A stretch of 64,000 bases of DNA from Nocardia huaxiensis (GCF_013744875.1 NZ_CP059399.1:558001-622000); one strand, 5' to 3'; shown: positions 41,367-50,602, counted from the stretch's first letter. The notes: generated by a model from the letters alone, not told the origin. Numbers and translations: made by a program.

Positions 41367-43367
41367 GTGACCAAAGATCAGAATTCCACCTCGCAAGCCG
41401 AGGACCGGGACGCCGCCGACCAGGCAGCGGACGCACTCGCCGCCGAGGCCGCCACGGACGCGGCGGACTCCGCCGCGACACCCGATCCCGCCCCCGAGGA
41501 GGACGGCAAGTCGCCCGCCGGGTTCTTCCCGCCGGTCCCGGATTCGATCGACCAGGCCGTGGCCTTCGAGCAGACCGTGCACTTCGGTGCCTCCGGGCAG
41601 CCGAACGACGCGCCGAATCCGTTCGCGCCCGGTCCGCAAGGGCCCGGCGAGGGGCCGAGTCCGTTTGCGGCGGGTCCGAATGGACCTGCTGGTGGTCCGA
41701 ACGCATTCCCTGGCGGTCCGTACGGACCTTCCGATGCGCCGAATCCGTACGGGCCGGGGCCGAATCCCTATGGGCAGCAAGGGCCTTACGGTGCGCCGCC
41801 GCCGTTCTCGGGCGGCCCGGACGGGCAGGGGCCGTTCGCGCCCGGCGCTCCCGGACCGTTCCAGCAGCCCGGATTCCCGCCCACCGACGGGTACCCCATG
41901 CCGGATGCCGGGCAGTTCGCGCCGCCGCCGAATCCCGATGCGCCGGGGGCGGTTCCGCCGCCGGGCGCGTCCTTCGGCGAGTTTCGGCAGCAGACCCCGT
42001 ACGGCGAGGTCCGGCAGGAGATCGGCAGCGACGGCATGGTGCGGCGAGTCTTCGCCGAGGAGCCGCGGCCGGAACACGGTGCGCCGCACGGTGATCCGAA
42101 CCAGAGCGGTCCGGGGCAGATCGTCGGTCAGCCGGGGCAGCCCGGTGGTCCGGGTGAGCCCGGTCAGCCGGGGCAGTTCGCCGGCCAGGGTCAGCCCGGT
42201 GAGCCGGGCCAGCCCGCACAGTTCGGTGGCCCGGGGCAGCCGGGGCAGTTCGCGCCGTCGGGTGAGCAGCCGGGCGGGCCGATCTACAGCTGGTCGCCGC
42301 CGCCCGCCGCACCGCCGCAGCAGTCGCAGCCGGGATTCCAGCCGGGCTGGACTCCGCAGCCGCAGCAGGGTTTCCAGCCGCAGCAGCCCGGTTACGGGCA
42401 GCCGCAGCACCCGCAGCCGGGCCACTCGGTCAATGATCTGAACCTGTTGAAGCGGGCCCGCAAGGCGCCGCGCAGCGGGTGGCGCCGCGCCGTGCACAAG
42501 GCGTCCGGCGGCGTGATCAATCCGGGCGAGTCGCCGGCCGATGTGGTGTACCGCGAGCTCGTCGACCGCGTGAACCAGCCGGTGCGCGGCGACTACCGCA
42601 TCGCCATCCTGTCGCTCAAGGGCGGCGTCGGAAAGACCACCACCACAGTCGGTCTCGGCTCCACCTTCTCCACCCTGCGCGGCGACCGCGTCATCGCCAT
42701 CGACGCCAACCCGGACCTCGGCACCCTCGCCCACCGGGTACCCCGCCAGACCCGCTCCACGGTGCGAAACCTGCTGGAGGACAGCCACATCACCCGCTAC
42801 TCCGATGTGCGCGCCCACACCTCCCAGGCCCCGAGTCGCCTGGAAGTCCTTGCCTCCGAACAGGATCCGGCAGTCTCCGAGGCGTTCAGCGAGGCCGACT
42901 ACCGCAAGGCCATCGGCATCCTGCAGCAGTTCTACAACATCATCCTCACCGACTGCGGCACCGGCCTGATGCATTCGGCCATGTCCGGCGTCCTCGACAT
43001 GGCCAGCTCCCTGGTCCTGGTCACCTCCCCGGCCATCGACGGCGCCCGCTCGGCCTCGGCCACCCTGGACTGGCTCGACCACCACGGCTACCACAAGCTG
43101 GTGGAACGAACAGTGGTGGTGGTCAACGCTTCTCGCAAGGGCTCCTCCACGGTCGACCTGGACCAGCTCCGCAAGCTGTTCCTGGACCGCACCCGAGCGG
43201 TCCAGGTGGTCCCCTTCGACGACCACCTCGCCGAGGGCGCCGAGATCGACCTCGAACTGGTCTCCAAACCCACCCGCCGAGCCCTCCTGGAACTGGCCGC
43301 CATGGTCGCCGACGACTTCGGCTACCACGCCGCCCAGCAACACCAGCAGCGCCCGCCGCAGCACTGA
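41367..43367 (+). CDS. EspI-like protein: Pro/Gly/Gln-rich domain fused to MinD/ParA-like ATPase
   Basis: 666 residues from GTG 41367 (GGGGGA upstream). Residues 1 to about 345 are low complexity: an acidic Ala/Asp start, then PG, GPNG, QPGQPG and PQQ repeats, probably disordered. The C-terminal ~310 residues are a P-loop ATPase with deviant Walker A KGGVGKTTTT, AIDANPDLGTLAHRV and ILTDCGTGLMHSAM. This resembles EspI of the ESX-1 type VII secretion locus, which couples ATP level to secretion. No ESX genes (EccA-E, EsxA/B) lie in the window, so it is an orphan. A MinD-like positioning role is the alternative. Confidence 0.82.
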   Translation: MTKDQNSTSQAEDRDAADQAADALAAEAATDAADSAATPDPAPEEDGKSPAGFFPPVPDSIDQAVAFEQTVHFGASGQPNDAPNPFAPGPQGPGEGPSPFAAGPNGPAGGPNAFPGGPYGPSDAPNPYGPGPNPYGQQGPYGAPPPFSGGPDGQGPFAPGAPGPFQQPGFPPTDGYPMPDAGQFAPPPNPDAPGAVPPPGASFGEFRQQTPYGEVRQEIGSDGMVRRVFAEEPRPEHGAPHGDPNQSGPGQIVGQPGQPGGPGEPGQPGQFAGQGQPGEPGQPAQFGGPGQPGQFAPSGEQPGGPIYSWSPPPAAPPQQSQPGFQPGWTPQPQQGFQPQQPGYGQPQHPQPGHSVNDLNLLKRARKAPRSGWRRAVHKASGGVINPGESPADVVYRELVDRVNQPVRGDYRIAILSLKGGVGKTTTTVGLGSTFSTLRGDRVIAIDANPDLGTLAHRVPRQTRSTVRNLLEDSHITRYSDVRAHTSQAPSRLEVLASEQDPAVSEAFSEADYRKAIGILQQFYNIILTDCGTGLMHSAMSGVLDMASSLVLVTSPAIDGARSASATLDWLDHHGYHKLVERTVVVVNASRKGSSTVDLDQLRKLFLDRTRAVQVVPFDDHLAEGAEIDLELVSKPTRRALLELAAMVADDFGYHAAQQHQQRPPQH

Positions 43368-43386
43368 GCGGAACACACGCCAGACC

Positions 43387-43432
43387 AACTCGCCGCCGCA
43401 CAGCCCGAATCTGGGTTGTGGGGCGGCGAGTT
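43387..43432. terminator. Bidirectional terminator between convergent genes
   Basis: AACTCGCCGCC and GGCGGCGAGTT form the outer stem, and ACAGCCC / GGGTTGT continue it (one wobble) with a short loop. It lies between the convergent ATPase and LysR genes and can serve both strands. Confidence 0.8.
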
Positions 43433-43456
43433 ACGTTGTGGGGTCCGGCATGGGCG

Positions 43457-44950
43457 TCAGCTGTCGGCGCCGGTGACCTGTTGCGCCGCGGTGCGGAAGG
43501 CGGCGAGCACGGTGGCGACCGCCGGGCGCTTGGCCGCATTCGGCCGAGTGGCGAGGTCGTAGACGCGGGCGGCGCGGACGCCGGCGAGGCGGAGCATCAC
43601 CAGGTTGGGGTTGCGGACTGCGTACCGGGGCATGAGGGCTACGCCGTAGCCGGTGGCGACCATGGCTTCGATGACCGTGAAGTCGTTGAGGCGCTGGGCT
43701 ATTCGCGGTTGGACACCGGTGACCGTGGCGATGGAGCGGAGCACGTCGTCGACGGGGAAGCCGCCGTGCACGCTGATCCAGGTCTCGTCGGCCAGCTCGG
43801 CGGGAACTACCGCCCCATTGCGAGCCAACCTGTGATCGGGGGAGACCACCACGTCGATCGGTTCGCGCATGAGCACCCGCGACGCCACTCTCGGTCCACC
43901 GATGGAGGCGGCGCGCTCATCCCGGTGAGTCAGCACCACGTCGTAATCCGCAAGCAGCCGTGGCACTTCCGACGGCGGCACGTCTTCGTCGCGCGCCACC
44001 ACGTCCACACCGCTGTCGGCCAGTTCCTTCAGTACGGCCGGGAGCAACAGCGCGGCCCCGGACGGGAACAGCGCGACCCGCACCTGCCCGCGCGGTGACC
44101 CGCGGTACGAATCCATCTCCGCCACAGCACGATCCATGGCGGCCAGCACTTCGTCGGCACGCACCACCAGCGCGCGCCCGGCGTCGGTGAGCCGCACTCG
44201 CCGCCCGTCCGGTTCCAGTAGCGGCACACCGGCTTCGCGGGCCAGCACCTTCAACTGCTGCGACACCGCCGAAGGCGTCATCGACAGTGCCTGCGCCACC
44301 GCCGCGACAGTGCCGCGATCCGCCAATTCCCTGAGGACGCGCAGTCTTTCGATCGCCATCGCCCCGCCGCCCGGCCGGCTCGGCAGGAGACTGCCGCTGG
44401 TGTCCGCGCTATCGCCGCCGGGTCCAGGTGGGCCGTCGGCCCGGTCGGCAGCGCCGTCCGAAGACTGATTGCCGTCGCGCGGAGGCCGTGCGATGACACG
44501 GCGTGGGCGCGGCGCCGCGCCTTCGGGCAGAGGTCGGTGACCCGCACTGCTGCCGGTGGTCTCGGGAGGTTGCGCCGCAACACGTCTGGGGCGTGGGGAG
44601 CCGCCTTCGAGGGGGTGGCCGCCGCTGTATGCGCCCGCGGTCTTGCCTCCGGTGGAGTTGTCGCCGACCGGTGCGCTCTCCGTGCCGGGCGTGCTGTCAC
44701 TCGCGGACCGGGGGATCGACATCGCGCCAGAGATTCGGCGGGGTGGGCGGACGGTCCGTGGCAACAGGCCGGTCTGCGCGGCGTCGGCCCCGCCGTGGGG
44801 GACGACCGGGCCGCCCGGGAGCTCGGCGGTGCTGGGCTGGCCGGCGGTCAGGTCGGGTGTGGTCGCGGGCCCGGTCGGCGCGGCGGCCCGGGGTGGGGCC
44901 TGTGTGCGCGGAGGCTCTGTGCCGACCGGTTGGTCTTCGTTAGATTGCAT
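43457..44950 (-). CDS. LysR-family transcriptional regulator with long disordered N-terminal extension
   Basis: 497 residues if translation starts at ATG 44950. The recognisable LysR protein begins at MAIERLRVLRELADRG (ATG 44361), with the helix-turn-helix around TPSAVSQQLKVLAREAG and a periplasmic-binding-like effector domain (QVRVALFPSGAALLLPAV, HRLARNGAVVPAELADETW). The ~196-residue extension is Pro/Gly/Ser-rich with an imperfect internal repeat (PRPRRVAAQPP and PRPRRVIARPP), which argues that it is translated, but a start at 44361 cannot be excluded. ATG 45001 would put the start codon inside the operator dyad. The gene is divergent from the EamA exporter, a typical LysR-target arrangement. 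Confidence 0.75.
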   Translation of the reverse strand: MQSNEDQPVGTEPPRTQAPPRAAAPTGPATTPDLTAGQPSTAELPGGPVVPHGGADAAQTGLLPRTVRPPRRISGAMSIPRSASDSTPGTESAPVGDNSTGGKTAGAYSGGHPLEGGSPRPRRVAAQPPETTGSSAGHRPLPEGAAPRPRRVIARPPRDGNQSSDGAADRADGPPGPGGDSADTSGSLLPSRPGGGAMAIERLRVLRELADRGTVAAVAQALSMTPSAVSQQLKVLAREAGVPLLEPDGRRVRLTDAGRALVVRADEVLAAMDRAVAEMDSYRGSPRGQVRVALFPSGAALLLPAVLKELADSGVDVVARDEDVPPSEVPRLLADYDVVLTHRDERAASIGGPRVASRVLMREPIDVVVSPDHRLARNGAVVPAELADETWISVHGGFPVDDVLRSIATVTGVQPRIAQRLNDFTVIEAMVATGYGVALMPRYAVRNPNLVMLRLAGVRAARVYDLATRPNAAKRPAVATVLAAFRTAAQQVTGADS

Positions 44951-44999
44951 GGGTACCGGTCTTCGGGTGCGCGGGGCTCGCCGGGTGACGAGCGGGATC

Positions 45000-45016
45000 A
45001 TGTAGTTCTACTACAT
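45000..45016. promoter_or_regulatory. Operator dyad between LysR and EamA genes
   Basis: ATGTAGT-TCT-ACTACAT is a perfect 7-3-7 palindrome containing the LysR-type T-N11-A pattern. It sits 57 bases before the exporter ATG and 49 bases before the chosen LysR start, in a locally AT-rich stretch. It is the likely binding site of the neighbouring LysR protein. Confidence 0.65.
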
Positions 45017-45073
45017 CATTGCTGCAGAATTATTCGATTGTTCTTACCTATTGGTGAACGCAAGATTTTGGGC

Positions 45074-46033
45074 ATGACCAATCGTGATCGACTGCTCGGG
45101 CTCACCGTGGTGCTGCTGTGGGGGCTGAACTTTCTTGCCATTCGAGTCGGGCTCGATCACTTCCCGCCGTTCTTCTTCGCGGGACTGCGGTTCGCGGTGA
45201 TCGCGGTGCCGGTGCTGTTGTTCGTGCCGCGGCCGAACGTGCCGTGGCGCTGGCTGCTGCTGTACGGCGTGGGCTTCGGGATTCTGCAGTTCGCGTTCCT
45301 GTTCACCGCCATGCGGACGGGGATGCCCACCGGGCTGTCGTCGCTGGTGCTGCAGTCGTCGGCGCCGTTCACGGTGCTGCTGGGCGCGATCTTCCTGCGG
45401 GAGCGGCTGCGGGCCGTGCAACTGGGCGGGATCGCGGTGGCCGTGGCCGGGATGACGGTGATCGGCTGGGATCGTGCGCAGCACGCGGCCCTGCTGCCGC
45501 TGCTGCTGACACTGGCCGGTGGGCTCGGCTGGGCCTTCGGAAATATCGGATCCCGGCTCGCCGCGGCCGATTCCGAAGGTGTCAACCCGCTGCACCTGAC
45601 GCTGTGGATGGCGGTGATCCCGCCGCTGCCCATGTTCGCGCTGTCCGCGCTCACCGAAGGCGCGACCACGGGGTGGACCGATCTGGCGCACTCGTTCTCG
45701 CGGGACGGCTGGCCCGCCCTGGCCGCGCTCGCCTACATCGTGCTGCTTGGCACCATCGCGGGTTCGGGGCTGTGGACGTATCTGATGAGCCGGTACCCGG
45801 CGGGCACGGTCGCGCCGCTGTCGCTGCTGGTGCCGGTGGTCGGCATCGCGGCCTCGTGGGCGTTCCTGCACGAGAGCCCGTCGGTGCTCGCCCTGGTGGG
45901 TGCGGTCATCGTCATCGTGGGCGCTTTCACCGCCACATCGGCCGGAAAACGCCCGGTCGCCGTCGCACCGGTGTCCAGCCCCCTTGGCAACCGCGCGCTC
46001 GCTGAGATCCCGGTGCAGCTGGCAAAGGTCTAG
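45074..46033 (+). CDS. EamA-family (drug/metabolite transporter superfamily) exporter
   Basis: 319 residues from ATG 45074 with ten predicted transmembrane helices and the two EamA repeats (LTVVLLWGLNFLAIRVGLDH and LAYIVLLGTIAGSGLWTYLM). E. coli EamA/YdeD exports cysteine-pathway metabolites, and many homologues export amino acids or drugs; the substrate here is unknown. Control by the divergent LysR gene is likely, through the palindrome at 45000-45016. The frame is open far upstream, but that part is antisense to the LysR gene and has no start signals. Confidence 0.87.
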   Translation: MTNRDRLLGLTVVLLWGLNFLAIRVGLDHFPPFFFAGLRFAVIAVPVLLFVPRPNVPWRWLLLYGVGFGILQFAFLFTAMRTGMPTGLSSLVLQSSAPFTVLLGAIFLRERLRAVQLGGIAVAVAGMTVIGWDRAQHAALLPLLLTLAGGLGWAFGNIGSRLAAADSEGVNPLHLTLWMAVIPPLPMFALSALTEGATTGWTDLAHSFSRDGWPALAALAYIVLLGTIAGSGLWTYLMSRYPAGTVAPLSLLVPVVGIAASWAFLHESPSVLALVGAVIVIVGAFTATSAGKRPVAVAPVSSPLGNRALAEIPVQLAKV

Positions 46034-46136
46034 CGGCCAGCGCTCCCTCGGCAACATTCGGTTCGGAAAATCCCACCCGGCGGACCTGGGGTCGGTTCCC
46101 GCTGCCTAGGATTCCTTCCGGCGTGGGAGGTAGGGA

Positions 46137-47903
46137 ATGGCAGGACAGCGTTTGTCCGTCACGCGGCGGACAGTGCTGCGTGGAACGGCCGCGGCGGGAG
46201 CAGTCGCGGCGGGGGCGGCGACCGGAGCACTCCGATCGCCTCGGGCCACCGCCGATCCGGGCCCGTCGGTCGCCGTACTGGGTGGCGGCGTCGCCGGTTT
46301 GACCGCGGCGCACGAGCTCGCCGAACGCGGCTTCGACGTCACCGTCTACGAACGCCGGGCGCTGGGCGGCAAGGCCCGCAGCATCGCGGTCCCCGGCACC
46401 GGCCGCGACGGCCGCCCCGAACTGTGGGGCGAGCACGGCTTCCGGTTCTTCCCCGGCTTCTACCGCCACCTCCCCGACACCATGCGGCGAATCCCCTTCG
46501 CGGGCAATGCCAATGGCGTGTGGGACAACCTGGTCGCCGCCCCCGAGGCGCGTTTCGCCCGCCGCGACACCGACGACGTGATCATGCCGCTCGGCAAGGC
46601 CGGCAAGGTGTGGGCGTCCCCGGACGACTTCCGCGAAACCGTCAGCTCGGCCATCTCCACCACCATGAAGATGCCGCAGGCCGACGCGCTCTACTTCGCC
46701 AACCGCCTGCTGGTCTTCAACACCAGCTGCGACGCGCGGCGATATCAGCACTGGGACAACATCTCCTGGAAGGACTACGTGGGCGCGGCCGGCCGCTCCA
46801 CCGAATTCCGCATGCTGCTCTCACGGACGCTCACCACCCTGCTGGTGGCGGCCAAGGACGAACTGGCCAGCACCCGCACCATCGGCAATATGGGCGAGCA
46901 GTTCCTGGGCAACCCGTTCGAGATCGCCAACGACGGCCCGCTGGACCGGCTGCTCGACGGCCCCACCAACGAGGCGTGGATCAACCCGTGGGTCGATCGA
47001 CTACGTGAGCTGGGCGTGAAGTTCGTGAGCGCGGAGGTGCGCGGACTCGACGTGAACGAACGCCGCATCTCCGGCGCCCGCATCGTCGACGGTTCCGGCG
47101 CCGCCCGCACGATCGAGGCCGACCATTTCGTGACCGCCGTGCCGGTCGAGGTGGCCCGCACCCTGTGGTCACCCGAAATCCTCGCGCTGCGACCGGAATT
47201 GGCGGGCACCAGCCAGCTGATGGTCGACTGGATGAGCGGCATCCAGTTCTTCATGAAGAAGCCCACCGACATCGCCCGCGGCCACGTCGCCTACGTGGAC
47301 TCCCCGTGGTCGCTGACTTCCATTGCGCAGAACCAGTTCTGGAGCCGCACCCCGATGACCGGCCTCGGCGACGGCACCGTGCAGGACTGCCTCTCGGTGG
47401 ACATCTCCGACTGGAACACCCCCGGCATCCTCTACGGCAAGACCGCCAAGGAATGCACGCACGACGAGATCGCGCGGGAAGTGTGGGCGCAGTTGAAGGC
47501 GCACCTCAACGACCGTCAGGACCTGCTGCGCGACGAGGACCTGCACTCCTGGTTCCTCGACACCGGCATCACCTGGGATGCCTCGGCGCGCCGCAATGCC
47601 AATGCCGATCCGCTGCTCATCAATACCGCGGGCTCGTGGACGCTGCGGCCGGACACGCATGCGGCGAGCCTCGAAAACCTCTACCTGGCAGGTGATTACG
47701 TACGCACCAACGTGGACCTCGCCACCATGGAGGGTGCGTCGGAATCGGCCCGCGCGGCCGTGAACAAACTGCTCGAGGTGACCGGTTCGAACGCCCCGCG
47801 CTGCAAGCTGTTCACGCTCTACCGCGCCACCGAACTGGAGCCGTTCCGGCAGATCGACGCCACCCGCTACGCCGCCGGTCAGCCGAACCTGTTCGACGCC
47901 TAG
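46137..47903 (+). CDS. Tat-exported FAD-dependent oxidoreductase (amine oxidase / phytoene-desaturase-like)
   Basis: 588 residues from ATG 46137, preceded by GGGAGGTAGG. The N-terminus is a twin-arginine signal (TRRTVLRGTAAAGAVAAGA, about residues 9-27), so the folded flavoprotein is probably exported. The FAD fold follows at about 43 (VAVLGGGVAGLTAAHELAERG), with the family motif GGKARS and the C-terminal FAD closure LYLAGDYVRTNVDLATMEGA. The overall fold is that of flavin amine oxidases, carotenoid desaturases and hydroxysqualene dehydroxylase. The substrate cannot be assigned. Nothing in the neighbourhood is a terpenoid or amine pathway gene. Confidence 0.82.
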   Translation: MAGQRLSVTRRTVLRGTAAAGAVAAGAATGALRSPRATADPGPSVAVLGGGVAGLTAAHELAERGFDVTVYERRALGGKARSIAVPGTGRDGRPELWGEHGFRFFPGFYRHLPDTMRRIPFAGNANGVWDNLVAAPEARFARRDTDDVIMPLGKAGKVWASPDDFRETVSSAISTTMKMPQADALYFANRLLVFNTSCDARRYQHWDNISWKDYVGAAGRSTEFRMLLSRTLTTLLVAAKDELASTRTIGNMGEQFLGNPFEIANDGPLDRLLDGPTNEAWINPWVDRLRELGVKFVSAEVRGLDVNERRISGARIVDGSGAARTIEADHFVTAVPVEVARTLWSPEILALRPELAGTSQLMVDWMSGIQFFMKKPTDIARGHVAYVDSPWSLTSIAQNQFWSRTPMTGLGDGTVQDCLSVDISDWNTPGILYGKTAKECTHDEIAREVWAQLKAHLNDRQDLLRDEDLHSWFLDTGITWDASARRNANADPLLINTAGSWTLRPDTHAASLENLYLAGDYVRTNVDLATMEGASESARAAVNKLLEVTGSNAPRCKLFTLYRATELEPFRQIDATRYAAGQPNLFDA

Positions 47904-47958
47904 GTAACTGCTCACAAATGGCTGGCGCGGCAGCGCCGCACGCGCGTTGAATCGAGTC

Positions 47959-48585
47959 ATGAGCGAGATCACGGACCCGGCCGAATTACGCGAACTGCTC
48001 GGCGAGGCGATGCCGCGCGCCGCCGCCAAGGACCGCTACCAGCTGCACGAACGCGACCGCGAATGGATCGCGTCGTCGCCGTTCGTGGTGCTGGCCACCA
48101 GTGACGCCGAAGGCAATTGCGACGCGTCCCCGAAGGGTGATCCCGCCGGATTCGTGAAGGTCTTGGACGACAAGACCATCGCCATCCCCGAACGCCCCGG
48201 CAACCGCCGCGCCGACGGCTACCTCAATATCCTGAGCAACCCGCACGTCGGCGTGATCTTCCTGATCCCCGGCCGCAGCGAAACCCTGCGCATCAACGGC
48301 CGCGCCCGATTGCGCCGCGACGCACCGTATTTCGACGACATGATCGTCAAGGGCCACCGGCCGATCCTGGCCGTCGAGGTCGATATCGACGTCATCTTCT
48401 TCCACTGCGCCAAGGCCTTCCTGCGCAGCGGCCTGTGGAAGCCGGACCGCTGGCCCGAGACCACCCTCCCCAGCCACGCCCGGCTGGTGAAGGAAGTGCA
48501 GACCAATGTCACCGAGTCGGTGGAGCAGCTCGAGGCGTACTACTCGCCCGAAAACTATGAGAAGGGTCTGTACAAGACTTCGTGA
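47959..48585 (+). CDS. FMN-binding pyridoxamine 5'-phosphate oxidase-like protein
   Basis: 208 residues from ATG 47959; a TTG four codons upstream is in frame but less likely. Split-barrel flavin/F420-binding fold: FVVLATSDAEGNCDASPKGD, IAIPERPGNRRADGYLNIL and NPHVGVIFLIPG are the typical cofactor-contact strands of the MSMEG_1061-type PPOX subgroup. A C-terminal helix-rich extension (SVEQLEAYYSPENYEKGLY) is present. Probably an oxidoreductase of unknown substrate. It ends 62 bases before the murT start. Confidence 0.85.
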   Translation: MSEITDPAELRELLGEAMPRAAAKDRYQLHERDREWIASSPFVVLATSDAEGNCDASPKGDPAGFVKVLDDKTIAIPERPGNRRADGYLNILSNPHVGVIFLIPGRSETLRINGRARLRRDAPYFDDMIVKGHRPILAVEVDIDVIFFHCAKAFLRSGLWKPDRWPETTLPSHARLVKEVQTNVTESVEQLEAYYSPENYEKGLYKTS

Positions 48586-48634
48586 GTCGCGACTGTCACG
48601 TCGTCCCGCGTGCGCGCCCCCGGCCGCTCACCAA

Positions 48635-48640
48635 TAAACT
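48635..48640 (+). promoter_or_regulatory. -10 element for a leaderless murT transcript
   Basis: TAAACT ends 7 bases before the GTG at 48648, the spacing at which transcription starts on the first base of the start codon. No ribosome binding site precedes that GTG. This is the pattern of leaderless actinobacterial genes and fixes the murT start. Confidence 0.6.
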
Positions 48641-48647
48641 CGCGGTC

Positions 48648-49895
48648 GTGGCAGACATCTCGATGCGCGGGCAGCTCGCCCTGCGGGCGGCGACGGCTGC
48701 GTCGTGGGCTTCGCAGAAGGCCGGGCGCGGTAAGGGATCGATGATCGGCGGCCTGATCGCGCTGAAGATCGATCCGACGATCATGACGCAGCTGGGCCGG
48801 GGACGGCGCACGGTGCTGGTGACCGGCACCAATGGCAAGTCCACCACCACGCGCATGACCACCGCCGCACTGCAGACCTTGGGGCAGGTCGCCACGCAGG
48901 CCGACGGCGCGAACATGGACGCCGGAATCGTGGCCGCGCTCACCGCGGATCGCACCGCGCCGCTGGCCGCCATCGAGGTCGACGAACTGCACCTGCCGCA
49001 CGTGGCGGACGCACTGAACCCGTCGGTGGTGGTGCTGCTCAACCTGTCCCGCGATCAGCTGGACCGGGTCGGCGAGATCAATATGATCGAACGCCGCCTG
49101 CGCGAGGGCATGGCGCGGCATCCGCACGCCGTGCTCATCGCCAACTGCGATGACGTGCTGGTCACCTCCATCGCCTACGACCACCCGAATGTGGTGTGGG
49201 TGTCGGCCGGCAGCGGCTGGTCGGTGGACGCCACCAGCTGCCCGCGCAGCGGCGAGCCCATCCTGTGGGAGGGCGAGCACTGGTACAGCACCGGAACCGA
49301 TTTCAAGCGTCCCGAGCCGCAGTGGCGCGTGGACGAGCACGCGATCCACGGGCCGGACGGCCTGGAAATCCCGCTCTCCCTTGCCCTTCCGGGTCGCGCG
49401 AACCGCGGCAATGCCGCGCAGGCCGTTGCCGCCGCGGTCGCCCTGGGCGCGGATCCGGCCAAGGCCGCCGCAGCGGCCGCCACTGTGCGCGAGATCGCGG
49501 GCCGCTACAAGACCGTCGAGATCGGCGGCCACACCACCCGCCTGCTGCTGGCCAAGAACCCGGCCGGCTGGCAGGAGGCGCTGTCCATGATCGACCCCGC
49601 CGCAACGGGTTTGGTGATCGCCGTGAACGGTCAGGTCCCCGACGGCGAAGACCTGTCCTGGCTGTGGGACGTCCGTTTCGAGCACTTCGAGGGCACCCAG
49701 GTGGTGGCGGCCGGTGAACGCGCCACCGACCTGGCCGTGCGCCTCACCTACGCGGGCGTCGAGCACACCACCATCGCGGATCCGTTGCGCGCCATCGCAT
49801 CCTGCCCGGCGGGCCGGGTCGAGGTGCTCGCCAACTACACCGCGTTCCGCGACCTGAACCGCGACCTGGAGGAGAAAGCGGGCGTGCGCGCATGA
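48648..49895 (+). CDS. murT: Lipid II isoglutaminyl synthase, MurT subunit
   Basis: Mur-ligase-like ATP-dependent subunit that, with GatD, amidates the D-Glu of lipid II to D-isoglutamine at the inner membrane face. 415 residues from GTG 48648. P-loop VTGTNGKSTTT near residue 57-67, central ligase domain (LLNLSRDQLDRVGEINMIERRL) and C-terminal DUF1727 domain (VNGQVPDGEDLSWLWDVRFE). The zinc-ribbon insertion known from S. aureus MurT is degenerate: only one Cys of the expected pairs is seen in TSCPRSGEPI, and none at the FKRPEPQW end. The stop overlaps the gatD start (ATGA). Confidence 0.93.
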   Translation: MADISMRGQLALRAATAASWASQKAGRGKGSMIGGLIALKIDPTIMTQLGRGRRTVLVTGTNGKSTTTRMTTAALQTLGQVATQADGANMDAGIVAALTADRTAPLAAIEVDELHLPHVADALNPSVVVLLNLSRDQLDRVGEINMIERRLREGMARHPHAVLIANCDDVLVTSIAYDHPNVVWVSAGSGWSVDATSCPRSGEPILWEGEHWYSTGTDFKRPEPQWRVDEHAIHGPDGLEIPLSLALPGRANRGNAAQAVAAAVALGADPAKAAAAAATVREIAGRYKTVEIGGHTTRLLLAKNPAGWQEALSMIDPAATGLVIAVNGQVPDGEDLSWLWDVRFEHFEGTQVVAAGERATDLAVRLTYAGVEHTTIADPLRAIASCPAGRVEVLANYTAFRDLNRDLEEKAGVRA

Positions 49896-50602
49896 GTGAG
49901 TCGACGGTACGAATCGGCCTCGTCCTGCCCGATGTCATGGGCACCTACGGCGACGGCGGCAACGCGGTCGTGCTGCGCCAGCGCCTGCGTATGCGCGGCT
50001 ACGACGCCGAAATCGTGGAAATCACCCTCCGCGACCCGGTTCCGGATTCCCTGGACCTCTACACCCTCGGCGGAGCGGAGGATTCCGCTCAGCGCCTGGC
50101 CACCCGCCACCTCCAGAAGTACCCCGGCCTCCAGCAGGCCGCCGAACGCGGCGCGCCCGTGCTGGCCATCTGTGCCGCCATCCAGGTCCTCGGCCACTGG
50201 TACGAGACCTCCTCCGGCGAAAAGGTCGACGGCGTAGGCATGATCGACGTCACCACCTCCCCGCAGGACAAGCGCGCCATCGGCGAGGTCGCCACCACCC
50301 CGATGATCCCCGGCCTCTCCCAGCCCCTCACCGGCTTCGAAAACCACCGCGGCGGAACCAAACTCGGCGGCGAAGCCACCGGCCTGGCCCGAGTCACCCG
50401 CGGCGTCGGCAACGGCGTCGGCGACGGCCTCGAGGGCGTGGTTCAGGGCTCGGTCATCGGCACCTACATGCACGGTCCCGCCCTGGCCCGCAACCCGGAA
50501 CTGGCCGACCTGCTGCTGTCCCGCGCCCTCGGCGTGGATTCCCTTGCCCCCCTGAACCTCCCGGAAGTCGACCAGCTCCGCCGCGAACGCCTCCGCGCCT
50601 GA
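49892..50602 (+). CDS. gatD: Lipid II isoglutaminyl synthase, GatD glutamine amidotransferase subunit
   Basis: 236-residue class I glutamine amidotransferase that supplies ammonia to MurT. It contains the nucleophile segment VLAICAAIQVLGHWY (Cys near residue 93) and the catalytic-His segment GTYMHGPALARNPELAD. A true GatD lacks the Glu of the usual triad, consistent with this sequence. ATG 49892 overlaps the murT stop by four bases, so the subunits are translationally coupled. It was formerly annotated as CobQ-like in mycobacteria, but no cobalamin genes are nearby. Confidence 0.94.
   Translation: MSESTVRIGLVLPDVMGTYGDGGNAVVLRQRLRMRGYDAEIVEITLRDPVPDSLDLYTLGGAEDSAQRLATRHLQKYPGLQQAAERGAPVLAICAAIQVLGHWYETSSGEKVDGVGMIDVTTSPQDKRAIGEVATTPMIPGLSQPLTGFENHRGGTKLGGEATGLARVTRGVGNGVGDGLEGVVQGSVIGTYMHGPALARNPELADLLLSRALGVDSLAPLNLPEVDQLRRERLRA

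Noticed and set aside
46034..46136. Extra small gene between the exporter and the Tat flavoprotein
   Set aside because: Only 103 bases, with the flavoprotein's ribosome binding site and no plausible ORF.
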